Source: DATGEO01 sp035310015 (GTDB lineage Bacteria; Chloroflexota; Dormibacteria; Dormibacterales; Dormibacteraceae). Taken from it: a stretch of 15,219 nucleotides of DNA. The notes under the pieces were generated by a model. It did not search any database, had not been told where the DNA came from, and saw only the letters and a list, made by a program, of their open reading frames with translations. The DNA is taken from contig DATGEO010000109.1 in NCBI GenBank assembly GCA_035310015.1, positions 1-15,219 of the forward strand, in the 5' to 3' direction. Both the position numbers and the translations under genes were made by a program. This document shows positions 1-5,952 of this stretch, one piece after another (position 1 is the first letter of the stretch; each line of letters opens with the position of its first letter).

Positions 1-387
1 AACCAGGCCTACCGGGACAAGCTCGACGGCAAGATCTCGGAGGAGTTCTGGTCGGAATGCTCCTCCCAGTGGGAGACTGAGCGCCAGCGGATCACCGAGC
101 GTTTGGCTCGCCATCAGCAGGCGGACCAGGCCTACCTCGAGCATGGCGTTCGGCTGGTCGACGTCGCGAGCCGGGCGGCCGACCTGTACCGGGACTACGG
201 CTTGACCGAGCGCCGCGGCTTCCTCGGCTCCATCCTCCAGAACGTCACCTTCCGGGACGGGGCGCTCAGCGCCGAATACCGGCCGGCCTTCCAGGTTCTG
301 GCCCGGATGGCATCCGAGACCACTCCGCCACCGAACGTCCGCGGGGGTGGATCGAAGAGTTCGAAAGTAGCGGTATGGGGTGGCTAG
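1..387 (+). CDS. Large serine recombinase, C-terminal end (5' truncated by window)
   Basis: The frame is open from the first base to a TAG at 385-387, giving the last 128 residues; the catalytic resolvase domain lies off the left edge. What remains looks like the C-terminal helical part of large serine recombinases: an acidic/basic coiled-coil stretch (LDGKISEEFW, then QWETERQRITERLA), then an LVDVASRAADLY helix, ERRGFLGSILQNVTFRDG and a final EYRPAFQVLA. In this family the closing pattern is N-x-x-x-x-x-G-x-L-x-x-x-YR-x-PF-x-x-LA. Such enzymes integrate or excise phages and conjugative elements. The last four codons (TGG GGT GGC TAG) lie within the 3' end of the oppositely oriented tRNA-His gene, so the element's end and the gene's end coincide. 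The family is assigned from these motifs; whether the enzyme is intact cannot be judged here. Confidence 0.8.
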   Translation, partial: NQAYRDKLDGKISEEFWSECSSQWETERQRITERLARHQQADQAYLEHGVRLVDVASRAADLYRDYGLTERRGFLGSILQNVTFRDGALSAEYRPAFQVLARMASETTPPPNVRGGGSKSSKVAVWGG

Positions 388-452
388 CGGGATTTGAACC
401 CGCGACACCCAGATCCACAATCTGGTGCTCTGCCTGCTGAGCTATAGCCACC
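376..452 (-). tRNA. tRNA-His (anticodon GTG)
   Basis: Read on the minus strand the cloverleaf is clear: acceptor GTGGCTA paired with TAGCCAC, D-arm GCTC...GAGC, anticodon stem CCAGA/TCTGG around loop TTGTGGA (anticodon GTG), T-arm GCGGG-TTCAAAT-CCCGC. The extra 5' G (position 452) opposite discriminator C (379), the identity mark of tRNA-His, is present. CCA is genomically encoded (376-378). The 3' end is overlapped by the stop of the convergent serine recombinase gene, as expected for a tRNA used as an integration site. Confidence 0.97.
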
Positions 453-529
453 ACGGACGGGCCAGGAGCCGTCGGCCCTCTCGAGGAACCCCGATTTTAC
501 CCGCCCGTTTGTCAGAGAATGGGATAGCG

Positions 530-1477
530 ATGCCAACCTCGGCCGAATTCGCTCAGGTGATCCAGTCCGGCGAGCTCATCGAGTCTCCCCAAGAGATGAC
601 GCCCGAATACCTCAAAGAGCTCAAGCACACGCTCATCGTTTCGGGCGATACGGAGCTCATATCCGCCCCCGCCTACTACCTCGCCGCCAAGCGCGCCCCG
701 TCCATCAACGCCTTCATGACGGGCATCGCCATCATCCAGGACGAGCTGGCCCACGCCCACATCGCCTATCACATCCTCGAAGAGCTCGGGGTGGACCAGG
801 AGAAGCTGATCTTCAGCCGCGACCCCAAGAGCTTCCGCTATCCCTATGCCTTCGACGTGCCGCTCGACTCGTGGACCGAGCTCGTGGTCGCCAACGGCAT
901 GTACGACCAGGCCGGCTTCTGCCTCCTGGGCGACATTCACGACAAGTGCTCCTACGGACCGTGGAAGCGCGGCCTCAACAAAGTGATGGCGGAAGAGAAC
1001 TTCCACCTGCGCAACGGCCGCACGTGGATGAAGCGCATCAGCGCCGCCGGCGGCAGCGCCAAGGAAGAGCTGCAGGGCGCGGTCGACTGGATGTTCCCGC
1101 TCAGCGTCGAATGGTTCGGTCTGCCCGACAGCCTGAAGATGCACTCGACGCAGCTCGAGTACCGGCTCAAGGGACTGACCAACGACCAGCTGCGACAGTG
1201 GTGGCTGTCACAGGTCGTGCCCTACTGCGAACAGATCGGCGTCAAGGTGCCGGCGCACAAGGAGACGAAAGACGGAGCGGACGTCTGGGTGCTCGACTAT
1301 CCGTTCCCGTGCGAGTTCGACGCGGAGAACAAGCGCTGGGACTTCTCGAAACCCATCACGTGGGATGACGTGCTGGCGCGCTGGCGGGAGCGCGGACCGC
1401 GGAACGCCGAGATGGTCGCGATGTTCCAGGAAGAGTTCCACAAGTTCCGCAAGACACATCACGCGAACGGCTCGTGA
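530..1477 (+). CDS. paaA: Phenylacetyl-CoA epoxidase catalytic subunit PaaA
   Basis: This 315-residue ferritin-like diiron protein is close to the roughly 310 residues usual for PaaA, the subunit that epoxidises the aromatic ring of phenylacetyl-CoA. Six expected iron ligands can be picked out: E42, E72-L-A-H75 (motif QDELAHAH), D126, and E156-N-F-H159 (motif MAEENFHLRNG). The ATG at 530 fits the family N-terminus; an in-frame extension upstream would run back into the tRNA and is rejected. No strong Shine-Dalgarno is visible. It heads a five-gene operon and its TGA overlaps the GTG of the next gene by 4 nt. Subfamily members acting on other aryl-CoA substrates exist, so phenylacetyl-CoA is the likely but not proven substrate. 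Confidence 0.93.
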   Translation: MPTSAEFAQVIQSGELIESPQEMTPEYLKELKHTLIVSGDTELISAPAYYLAAKRAPSINAFMTGIAIIQDELAHAHIAYHILEELGVDQEKLIFSRDPKSFRYPYAFDVPLDSWTELVVANGMYDQAGFCLLGDIHDKCSYGPWKRGLNKVMAEENFHLRNGRTWMKRISAAGGSAKEELQGAVDWMFPLSVEWFGLPDSLKMHSTQLEYRLKGLTNDQLRQWWLSQVVPYCEQIGVKVPAHKETKDGADVWVLDYPFPCEFDAENKRWDFSKPITWDDVLARWRERGPRNAEMVAMFQEEFHKFRKTHHANGS

Positions 1478-1779
1478 ACGAGCGGCTCTGGGCTGCCCTG
1501 GCCGAGGTCCAGGATCCCGAAATGCCGGTGAACCTCGTCGACCTCGGGCTCATCTACGCGATCAACGAACACGACGGCGTGGTCGACGTCGACCTCACCT
1601 TCACCGCGATGGGATGCCCCGCCTCTGACTTCATCCTCGAAGACGTCCGCGAGCGCCTGCTGCGTGAGCACGGCGTGAGGGACGTGCGCGTGAACATCGT
1701 CTGGGACCCGCCGTGGAGCGCGGAGCGGATGACGCAGGCCGGACGCGACGCGCTCGAAGCATGGGGTCTCGCGGTATGA
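1474..1779 (+). CDS. paaD: PaaD N-terminal half: MIP18-family (DUF59) protein, no zinc ribbon
   Basis: This 101-residue protein consists of a single MIP18 domain: DPE at 14-16, NLVDLGLI at 20-27, the hallmark TAMGCPA with Cys48, and VWDPPWSAERMT at 77-88. MIP18/SufT-type proteins assist iron-sulfur or iron-centre assembly, and PaaD is needed for an active phenylacetyl-CoA epoxidase. Classical PaaD (about 165 residues) continues into a four-cysteine zinc ribbon; here the protein stops soon after the MIP18 domain. The missing ribbon is encoded separately at 2786-2947 in the same operon. The GTG start overlaps the paaA stop (GTGA), and the TGA overlaps the paaB ATG (ATGA), implying translational coupling on both sides. 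Confidence 0.88.
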   Translation: MNERLWAALAEVQDPEMPVNLVDLGLIYAINEHDGVVDVDLTFTAMGCPASDFILEDVRERLLREHGVRDVRVNIVWDPPWSAERMTQAGRDALEAWGLAV

Positions 1780-2006
1780 CCGCAGGGGTGAAGTACAGGC
1801 GCGTGAGCGGCGACGCGGTCGAGTACGAGGTGTTCGCCCGCAAGACACGCGTCGAGCCGCTGCACCAGGTCGGCAGCGTGGTCGCGCCCGACGACGACCT
1901 GGCCGCCGCCTACGCGCGCGCGACCTATGACGAGGAGCGCTGGATCGAGATGACGATCGTACGCAAGGACCACGTCATCTCGCTCTGGTCGCCCGGCGAG
2001 TCGTGA
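1776..2006 (+). CDS. paaB: Phenylacetyl-CoA epoxidase subunit PaaB (short form)
   Basis: This 76-residue protein matches the core of PaaB: EYEVFARKTRVEPLHQVGSV at 16-35, then a helix (DLAAAYARATYDEERW) and a closing strand (IEMTIVRKDHVISL). PaaB is a small non-catalytic subunit of the epoxidase complex that bridges PaaA/PaaC heterodimers. It is about 20 residues shorter than the E. coli protein, lacking most of the C-terminal tail. The ATG at 1776 overlaps the preceding TGA; longer in-frame starts upstream lie inside paaD and are unlikely. It is followed by an 85-bp gap containing a palindromic repeat before paaC. Confidence 0.85.
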   Translation: MTAGVKYRRVSGDAVEYEVFARKTRVEPLHQVGSVVAPDDDLAAAYARATYDEERWIEMTIVRKDHVISLWSPGES

Positions 2007-2020
2007 GCCCGCTCCAAGCC

Positions 2021-2090
2021 CCGGCATTTGTGCACAAAAGCGTCCTTGGCGCGCGGAGTAGACCGTTTTTGTGCACAAACGAGTTGCCGG
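2021..2090. repeat. 70-bp imperfect inverted repeat with two TTTGTGCACAAA palindromes
   Basis: Two identical 12-bp perfect palindromes TTTGTGCACAAA lie at 2027-2038 and 2068-2079, 41 bp apart start to start. They are embedded in a larger inverted repeat: CCGGCA at 2021-2026 is matched by TGCCGG at 2085-2090. It sits in the only real gap of the paa operon and covers a possible GTG start of paaC at 2071. It could be a mobile or REP-like palindromic element, a paired operator, or an RNA hairpin. Related but diverged copies occur at 8604-8663 and 9215-9273. Confidence 0.7.
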
Positions 2091-2091
2091 C

Positions 2092-2814
2092 GTGAGCGAG
2101 CTCTCCGGTCTCGTTCTGAGCATCGCCGACAACAAGCAGCTGCTCGGCCTTCGCTACGCGGAGTGGGCGACGCGCGCGCCATCGCTCGAAGCGGACATCG
2201 CCGCCGCCGCTATGGGCCTCGACGATCTCGGCCACAGCCGCGTTCTCTACGGCTGCCTCGAACCACTGGGCGACGACCCGCGCCGCGCCGATCGCGAAAC
2301 CGACCCTGCAAGCCTCAGCGCTCTCCCCTACTTCGACCGACCCTGGGCGTCGTGGGCGCAGTTCGTCGCCGCCAACGCGATCCTCGACACCGCCTTCACG
2401 GTGATGATCGAGGCCTGTGTCAACGGTTCGGTGGAGGTGCTGCAGCACCGGCTCCGCAAGATGCTGACCGAGGAGCGCTACCACTTCCTGCACGGCCGCA
2501 GCTGGCTGCGGTCGGGCATCGAGAAAGGTCCGCTCGACGAAGCCTGGCGCGAGGCGATCGAGTGGTTCGGGCCTCCAGACGGCGACACCGACGCGCTGCA
2601 CAACGAAGGCGCGCTGAGCATGGGCCCGGCCGAGCTGCGCGCTCGGCTCGAGGAGCGCCTCGAGACCCAGGCGCCACCTCTCGAGCTCAGATGGAAGACG
2701 TGGGACCCGAAGCGCCGCCGCACCCGGCCTGGAGCCATCGACGAGCGGACCTTCGGCATGCTGCGCGGACTGGAGGAGAAGCGGTTTGCGCCCGCCGGCA
2801 CAACCAAAGCCTGA
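2092..2814 (+). CDS. paaC: Phenylacetyl-CoA epoxidase subunit PaaC
   Basis: This 240-residue ferritin-like protein matches PaaC, the structural partner that binds PaaA and supports substrate binding. Visible motifs are LSIADNKQLLGLRYAEW at 9-25, MGLDDLGHSRVLY at 41-53, AANAILDTAF at 93-102 and TEERYHFLHGRSWL at 126-139. Relative to PaaA, the first diiron ligand is replaced (Lys15), while D45, H48, D99, E128 and H131 occupy the other ligand positions. I chose the GTG at 2092 because it gives the same N-terminal length as E. coli PaaC. An in-frame GTG at 2071 would add seven residues but lies inside a palindromic repeat. Neither has a strong Shine-Dalgarno. Confidence 0.88.
   Translation: MSELSGLVLSIADNKQLLGLRYAEWATRAPSLEADIAAAAMGLDDLGHSRVLYGCLEPLGDDPRRADRETDPASLSALPYFDRPWASWAQFVAANAILDTAFTVMIEACVNGSVEVLQHRLRKMLTEERYHFLHGRSWLRSGIEKGPLDEAWREAIEWFGPPDGDTDALHNEGALSMGPAELRARLEERLETQAPPLELRWKTWDPKRRRTRPGAIDERTFGMLRGLEEKRFAPAGTTKA
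2772..2778 (+). promoter_or_regulatory. Ribosome binding site for the PaaD-like zinc-ribbon gene
   Basis: GGAGGAG lies 7 nt before the TTG at 2786, inside the end of paaC. It decides the start of the small gene at 2786-2947 and is one of only two strong Shine-Dalgarno sequences I noticed in the window. Confidence 0.65.
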
Positions 2815-2947
2815 GCGCCGCGACCCCGCGTGCCCTCACTGCAAGGCCAGGGACGCCGAGGTCATCTCGCTTTTCGGAACGCAGGCGATCACGCTGCAGT
2901 ACCGGTGTCGCGCGTGCGGCACGCACTACGAAGCGGTGAAGTACTAG
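2786..2947 (+). CDS. Stand-alone PaaD C-terminal zinc ribbon
   Basis: This 53-residue protein starts at a TTG with a good Shine-Dalgarno and overlaps paaC by 29 nt in another frame. It has four zinc-ligand cysteines in two knuckles: C16-P-H-C19 and C41-R-A-C44. Between them is EVISLFGTQAITLQYRC, which corresponds to the S/T-x-FG-x-T-x-x-x-x-x-YRC pattern ending classical PaaD. The closing THYEAVKY corresponds to the aromatic end of PaaD. I infer that it works with the MIP18 protein at 1474-1779 as a two-piece PaaD maturing the epoxidase. It ends 4 bp before the stop of the convergent membrane protein gene. The cysteines and their context make a chance reading frame unlikely. Confidence 0.82.
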   Translation: MRPPAQPKPERRDPACPHCKARDAEVISLFGTQAITLQYRCRACGTHYEAVKY

Positions 2948-2951
2948 GCCG

Positions 2952-3671
2952 CTACGGTTCTTCGTCGTCCTCTTCGTCAATCGCCGCGCCGCGCCGCGCT
3001 TGCCGCCGGCGCAGGATCGTCACCGGCAGCCCTCCCACGAGTACCAGCACGATCAGCACGGCGATCGTGACCGGGAGGATCTGGTTGCTCGCACCGCCCC
3101 CGCCCTTGGACACCGAGCCCGCCGGGTAGCCGGCGGCGAAGTAGCCGAGCTTGTCGGTCTTGGTGTCGATCGTGTACACCTGCGCCTGCGGCGACGCGCC
3201 GATGTTGGTCCATGGACCGTTTGGGCTGTCGGCCCGGTACACGAAGCTTGGGTCGGTCGCCAGGTTGGAGTACCGCATCACGAGCGTTGCGCTCTTGATC
3301 AGCGGCGCGTCGGCGGCGACTTGATAGGCGTTGGTCGAGAAGTGCAGCCCGGGCGGGTTCGGGCACGGGCTCACCGGCGTGATGTCGACGGTGACCTGAG
3401 TCTTGCCGGTGACGTCGAAGGAGCCGGGCAGGAATCCGATCACGAGCTGCCCGTCGTCCGTGAACGCGGAGTTGGCGTCGCTGACGCCGTTGATGACCAT
3501 GATGACCAGGTGTCCCGATTTCGGCGGCAGGTTCGCGCCTGCGATCGGCGGCGGGCACACGAAGTTGTAGGGCTGCGGCGGTGCGAAGCCGTCGTAGAAA
3601 CCTGGCGCGACGGTCCACGCCGCGGCCAGGTAGAGGGCGGCCGCGAGCCCGAGCAGCGCAGCGCGCTTCAC
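2952..3671 (-). CDS. Secreted/type I single-pass membrane protein of unknown function
   Basis: I do not recognise this 239-residue protein. It begins with a signal-peptide-like segment (KR, then a hydrophobic run to about residue 22). A predicted extracellular beta-rich domain of about 165 residues follows, with two cysteines (C39, C103) and a stretch resembling adhesion or sugar-binding beta-sandwiches (residues 120-180). Next come a Gly-rich linker (190-194), a transmembrane helix (about 198-220), an RRRQARR stop-transfer and a very acidic tail (DEEDDEEP). The GTG start overlaps the stop of the CPBP protease gene (GTGA), so it is the last gene of a five-gene operon. One possibility, unsupported beyond adjacency, is that it is a substrate or partner of that intramembrane protease. 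Confidence 0.78.
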   Translation of the reverse strand: MKRAALLGLAAALYLAAAWTVAPGFYDGFAPPQPYNFVCPPPIAGANLPPKSGHLVIMVINGVSDANSAFTDDGQLVIGFLPGSFDVTGKTQVTVDITPVSPCPNPPGLHFSTNAYQVAADAPLIKSATLVMRYSNLATDPSFVYRADSPNGPWTNIGASPQAQVYTIDTKTDKLGYFAAGYPAGSVSKGGGGASNQILPVTIAVLIVLVLVGGLPVTILRRRQARRGAAIDEEDDEEP

Positions 3672-4171
3672 AGCGCGAGGTCCGCGATGACATGACCGAT
3701 GATGGGCCCGACCAGGTCCCGGCACAGAAGACGCCACAGCCCGAAGAGCAGGCCGGCGGCGGCCACGGCGGGAAGGAACTCGGCGGGATGCGACAGGGCG
3801 TGGGCTGCGGTCCACAACGCGGTCGATCCGATCACGGCAACCGGTCCCCCTGCCGCGTCCTCCAGAGCCGAAAACAGCGCGCCTCGAAACGCAATCTCCT
3901 CGCCGATGGAAACCGCGATCGCGGCCGCGGCGAGCGCAGGCGGCAGGATGGGCACAGAGGTCACTCGCGCCGCGGCGGGAAGCAGCAGCACGATCGCCAG
4001 GGCCAGCCCTCCAAGCACCCGCAGGCCGAGCCGCGACCGGCCCAACCCGAGCGTGCCGGCGGGCCATCCCCAGGCGGTCAGCGCGAGCGCCCCGCCGCCG
4101 AGAAGGAGCGCCGGCACCGCGGCGTTGGGAGCGGAGGCGACGAGGGCTCGCGTCCACTCGACCGCGAGCAC
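3668..4171 (-). CDS. CPBP-family intramembrane metalloprotease
   Basis: This mostly hydrophobic protein (167 residues from the GTG at 4171) carries the CPBP/Abi (CAAX-processing-like) motifs: EEIAFRG at 91-97 (the EExxxR glutamates and arginine), W120-T-A-A-H124 in the FxxxH position, and H160-V-I-A-D164 near the C-terminus. Members are membrane metalloproteases of varied or unknown substrate. The hydrophobic character continues in frame upstream of the GTG (VRIALLGAYVLAVEW). A CTG at 4231-4229, overlapping the fdhD stop and preceded by GGAG at 8 nt, could be the true start and would give 187 residues. The stop overlaps the GTG of the downstream membrane protein gene. Confidence 0.8.
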   Translation of the reverse strand: MLAVEWTRALVASAPNAAVPALLLGGGALALTAWGWPAGTLGLGRSRLGLRVLGGLALAIVLLLPAAARVTSVPILPPALAAAAIAVSIGEEIAFRGALFSALEDAAGGPVAVIGSTALWTAAHALSHPAEFLPAVAAAGLLFGLWRLLCRDLVGPIIGHVIADLAL

Positions 4172-4227
4172 GTAGGCGCCGAGCAGCGCGATCCGGACGG
4201 CCGGCCTAGACGCGAGGACGCCGACGT

Positions 4228-5058
4228 TCAGCTGATCCGCTCCGGCGCCGAATACACGTTGAATCGCTCGCCGCGCAGAAAGCCGACCAGCGTCTGGCCG
4301 AACTCGCGAGCGAGCGCAACCGCGAGGCTCGACGGCGCGCCAACCGCGGCCACGACCGGGATGCCGGCTGCGATCGACTTCTGCACGATCTCGTAACCGG
4401 CGCGCCCGCTGACCACCAGCACGCGGTCGGAGGCCGGGAGCGCGTGGTCGAGCAGGGCGCGGCCGACGACCTTGTCCACGGCGTTGTGCCGGCCGACGTC
4501 CTCGCGCGCGTAAACGAGCGTGCCGTCGGCTGTGAACAGGCCGGCGGCGTGGAGCCCGCCGGTGCGCTCGAAGACTCCCTGCCCCTCACGCAGAGCGCTG
4601 ACGAGCGCGGGCAGCTTCGCGGCCTGTACCGACGGGCCGGCCTCGAGTCGAGCGAGCCCACGGCGGAGGTCTTCGATCATCACCGCGCCGCACACGCCGC
4701 ATGCCGAGCTCGAAAGCATCGAGCGCTCGGGGCGGCGCCGAGGCTCGCCGCGCAGCCGGACGTCGATCTCGTTCGACTCGACCAGCGAGGCGTCGACCTT
4801 CACGGCCCGTTCCTGCTCGCCGGCCTCCGCGCTGATGCGGACCTCGGCGACGTCGGCTGCCGAGCCAAGGATGCCCTCGCCGTACATCAGCCCGAGCGCG
4901 AGCTCGATATCGTTGCCGGGCGTGCGCATCACTACCGACAGACGCGAACCGTCGAGCGAGAGCTGCAGCGGCTCCTCCATGACCACCGCGTCAGGCGACT
5001 CCGACCAGCGGCCGGATTCCCAGCGCCGAATCTGCAGCTCGGGTGCGGCCGGCTTCAT
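4228..5058 (-). CDS. fdhD: Formate dehydrogenase accessory sulfurtransferase FdhD
   Basis: This 276-residue protein fits FdhD, which passes sulfur from a cysteine desulfurase to the bis-MGD molybdenum or tungsten cofactor of formate dehydrogenase and related enzymes. Diagnostic features are the sulfur-carrying C120-G-V-C123 in SSSACGVCGA, FERTGGLHAAGLF, the REDVGRHNAVDKVVG block and the VVSGRAGYEIVQKS block. The ATG at 5058 overlaps the preceding gene's TGA (ATGA); a longer in-frame start at 5124 would lie inside that gene. No formate dehydrogenase or other molybdoenzyme is in the window, so the client is encoded elsewhere. Confidence 0.95.
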   Translation of the reverse strand: MKPAAPELQIRRWESGRWSESPDAVVMEEPLQLSLDGSRLSVVMRTPGNDIELALGLMYGEGILGSAADVAEVRISAEAGEQERAVKVDASLVESNEIDVRLRGEPRRRPERSMLSSSACGVCGAVMIEDLRRGLARLEAGPSVQAAKLPALVSALREGQGVFERTGGLHAAGLFTADGTLVYAREDVGRHNAVDKVVGRALLDHALPASDRVLVVSGRAGYEIVQKSIAAGIPVVAAVGAPSSLAVALAREFGQTLVGFLRGERFNVYSAPERIS

Positions 5059-5942
5059 CCTTCGGCCAGACGCAGGTGCCGAGCGCCGCGCGGCACCGCG
5101 CTCGTGATCGCGAAGCCGCGCCATGAGGTCACTCGATCGACCTGCAGCTCGAAGGGAGCGGCCACGTCGGCTTCCTCGATGCCGTAGCGCTCGGCTATCA
5201 GCTCGCCCGCGCTCGACGCGCTGAATGCGCCCCTAACGCACGCGCCCACCATGAGCGTCGGCCGGTAGCGGTGGTGGGACTCGACGACCAGCGCGCCGCC
5301 TGCTCCCGCGCGCGGGTGCCGCTCGCCGATGGGCGCGACGAGCACGCGACCGTGATCCACCTCCCACAGCGCCGGCTCGATGATCGGCCGCGTGCCGTCG
5401 ATCCAGCAGGCGTATCCCCGGGGCACGCTGGCCAGCCGGCGCCCGATCTCGGCCGGGACGGCGGGAACGCGTGCGGCCAGCGCTTCCGGGAAACGGGGCA
5501 TCTCCAGGAGCTCCGCCTCGGATGGCAGCAGTCGCAGGACGACGCGGTTGTACGGCAGCCACTCGCGCGGGATGCGCGCCAGATCCAGCAGGTAGCCGGC
5601 GATGAAAGGAGCGTTCTTGAGCGTGTAGCCGGCCATGCCGGCGTAGAGCGCGGGGCCGCCGAGGAGGGCGCGAATCTGCGCCGAGACGGAGAGCGGGTCG
5701 AACACCTCGATCGTCCCGCGCAGGAGCACCGAGCGCTCCTCGCCGTCGACGAAGAAAGCGGCGCGCGGGTCGCGCCGGGCGAGGACCGTTTTGACCGCAA
5801 AGCGCGAGGTCGTCATCCACACCGAGCCCGCACCGAAGTAGAAGGCCGCCGGGTTGATGAGGGGCACGCGTCCGGACCGCAGCGCCAGCATGCCGATGCG
5901 GGCCGCGCCGAGAACAGCTCCCGCTTCCTTCGTCAGCCGCAC
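5055..5942 (-). CDS. PNPOx-like FMN-binding split-barrel protein, probably two barrels
   Basis: This 295-residue protein looks like the pyridoxamine 5'-phosphate oxidase/flavin-reductase split-barrel superfamily. The first half has RSGRVPLINPAAFYFGAGSV, then VWMTTSRFAVKTVLARRDPR and AAFFVDGEERSVLLRGTIEV (residues 22-80), a classic split-barrel run. The second half (about 165-280) again shows short beta strands and ends in DRVTSWRGFAI, like the last strand of such barrels, suggesting an internal duplication; single-barrel members are typically about half this length. It likely binds FMN, F420 or heme, but the substrate cannot be told. The GTG start at 5942 is 10 bp after the SRPBCC stop; its TGA overlaps fdhD. 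Confidence 0.72.
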   Translation of the reverse strand: MRLTKEAGAVLGAARIGMLALRSGRVPLINPAAFYFGAGSVWMTTSRFAVKTVLARRDPRAAFFVDGEERSVLLRGTIEVFDPLSVSAQIRALLGGPALYAGMAGYTLKNAPFIAGYLLDLARIPREWLPYNRVVLRLLPSEAELLEMPRFPEALAARVPAVPAEIGRRLASVPRGYACWIDGTRPIIEPALWEVDHGRVLVAPIGERHPRAGAGGALVVESHHRYRPTLMVGACVRGAFSASSAGELIAERYGIEEADVAAPFELQVDRVTSWRGFAITSAVPRGARHLRLAEG

Positions 5943-5952
5943 GCGACCAACT

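Noticed and set aside
494..499. TAAAAT on the minus strand as a -10 box for tRNA-His
   Set aside because: It is a plausible distance upstream of the tRNA, but no -35-like hexamer lies at 16-18 bp, so support is too weak to list.
425..529. N-terminal extension of PaaA back into the tRNA-His region
   Set aside because: The added residues are encoded antisense to the tRNA gene and have no PaaA similarity; the ATG at 530 gives the normal family length.
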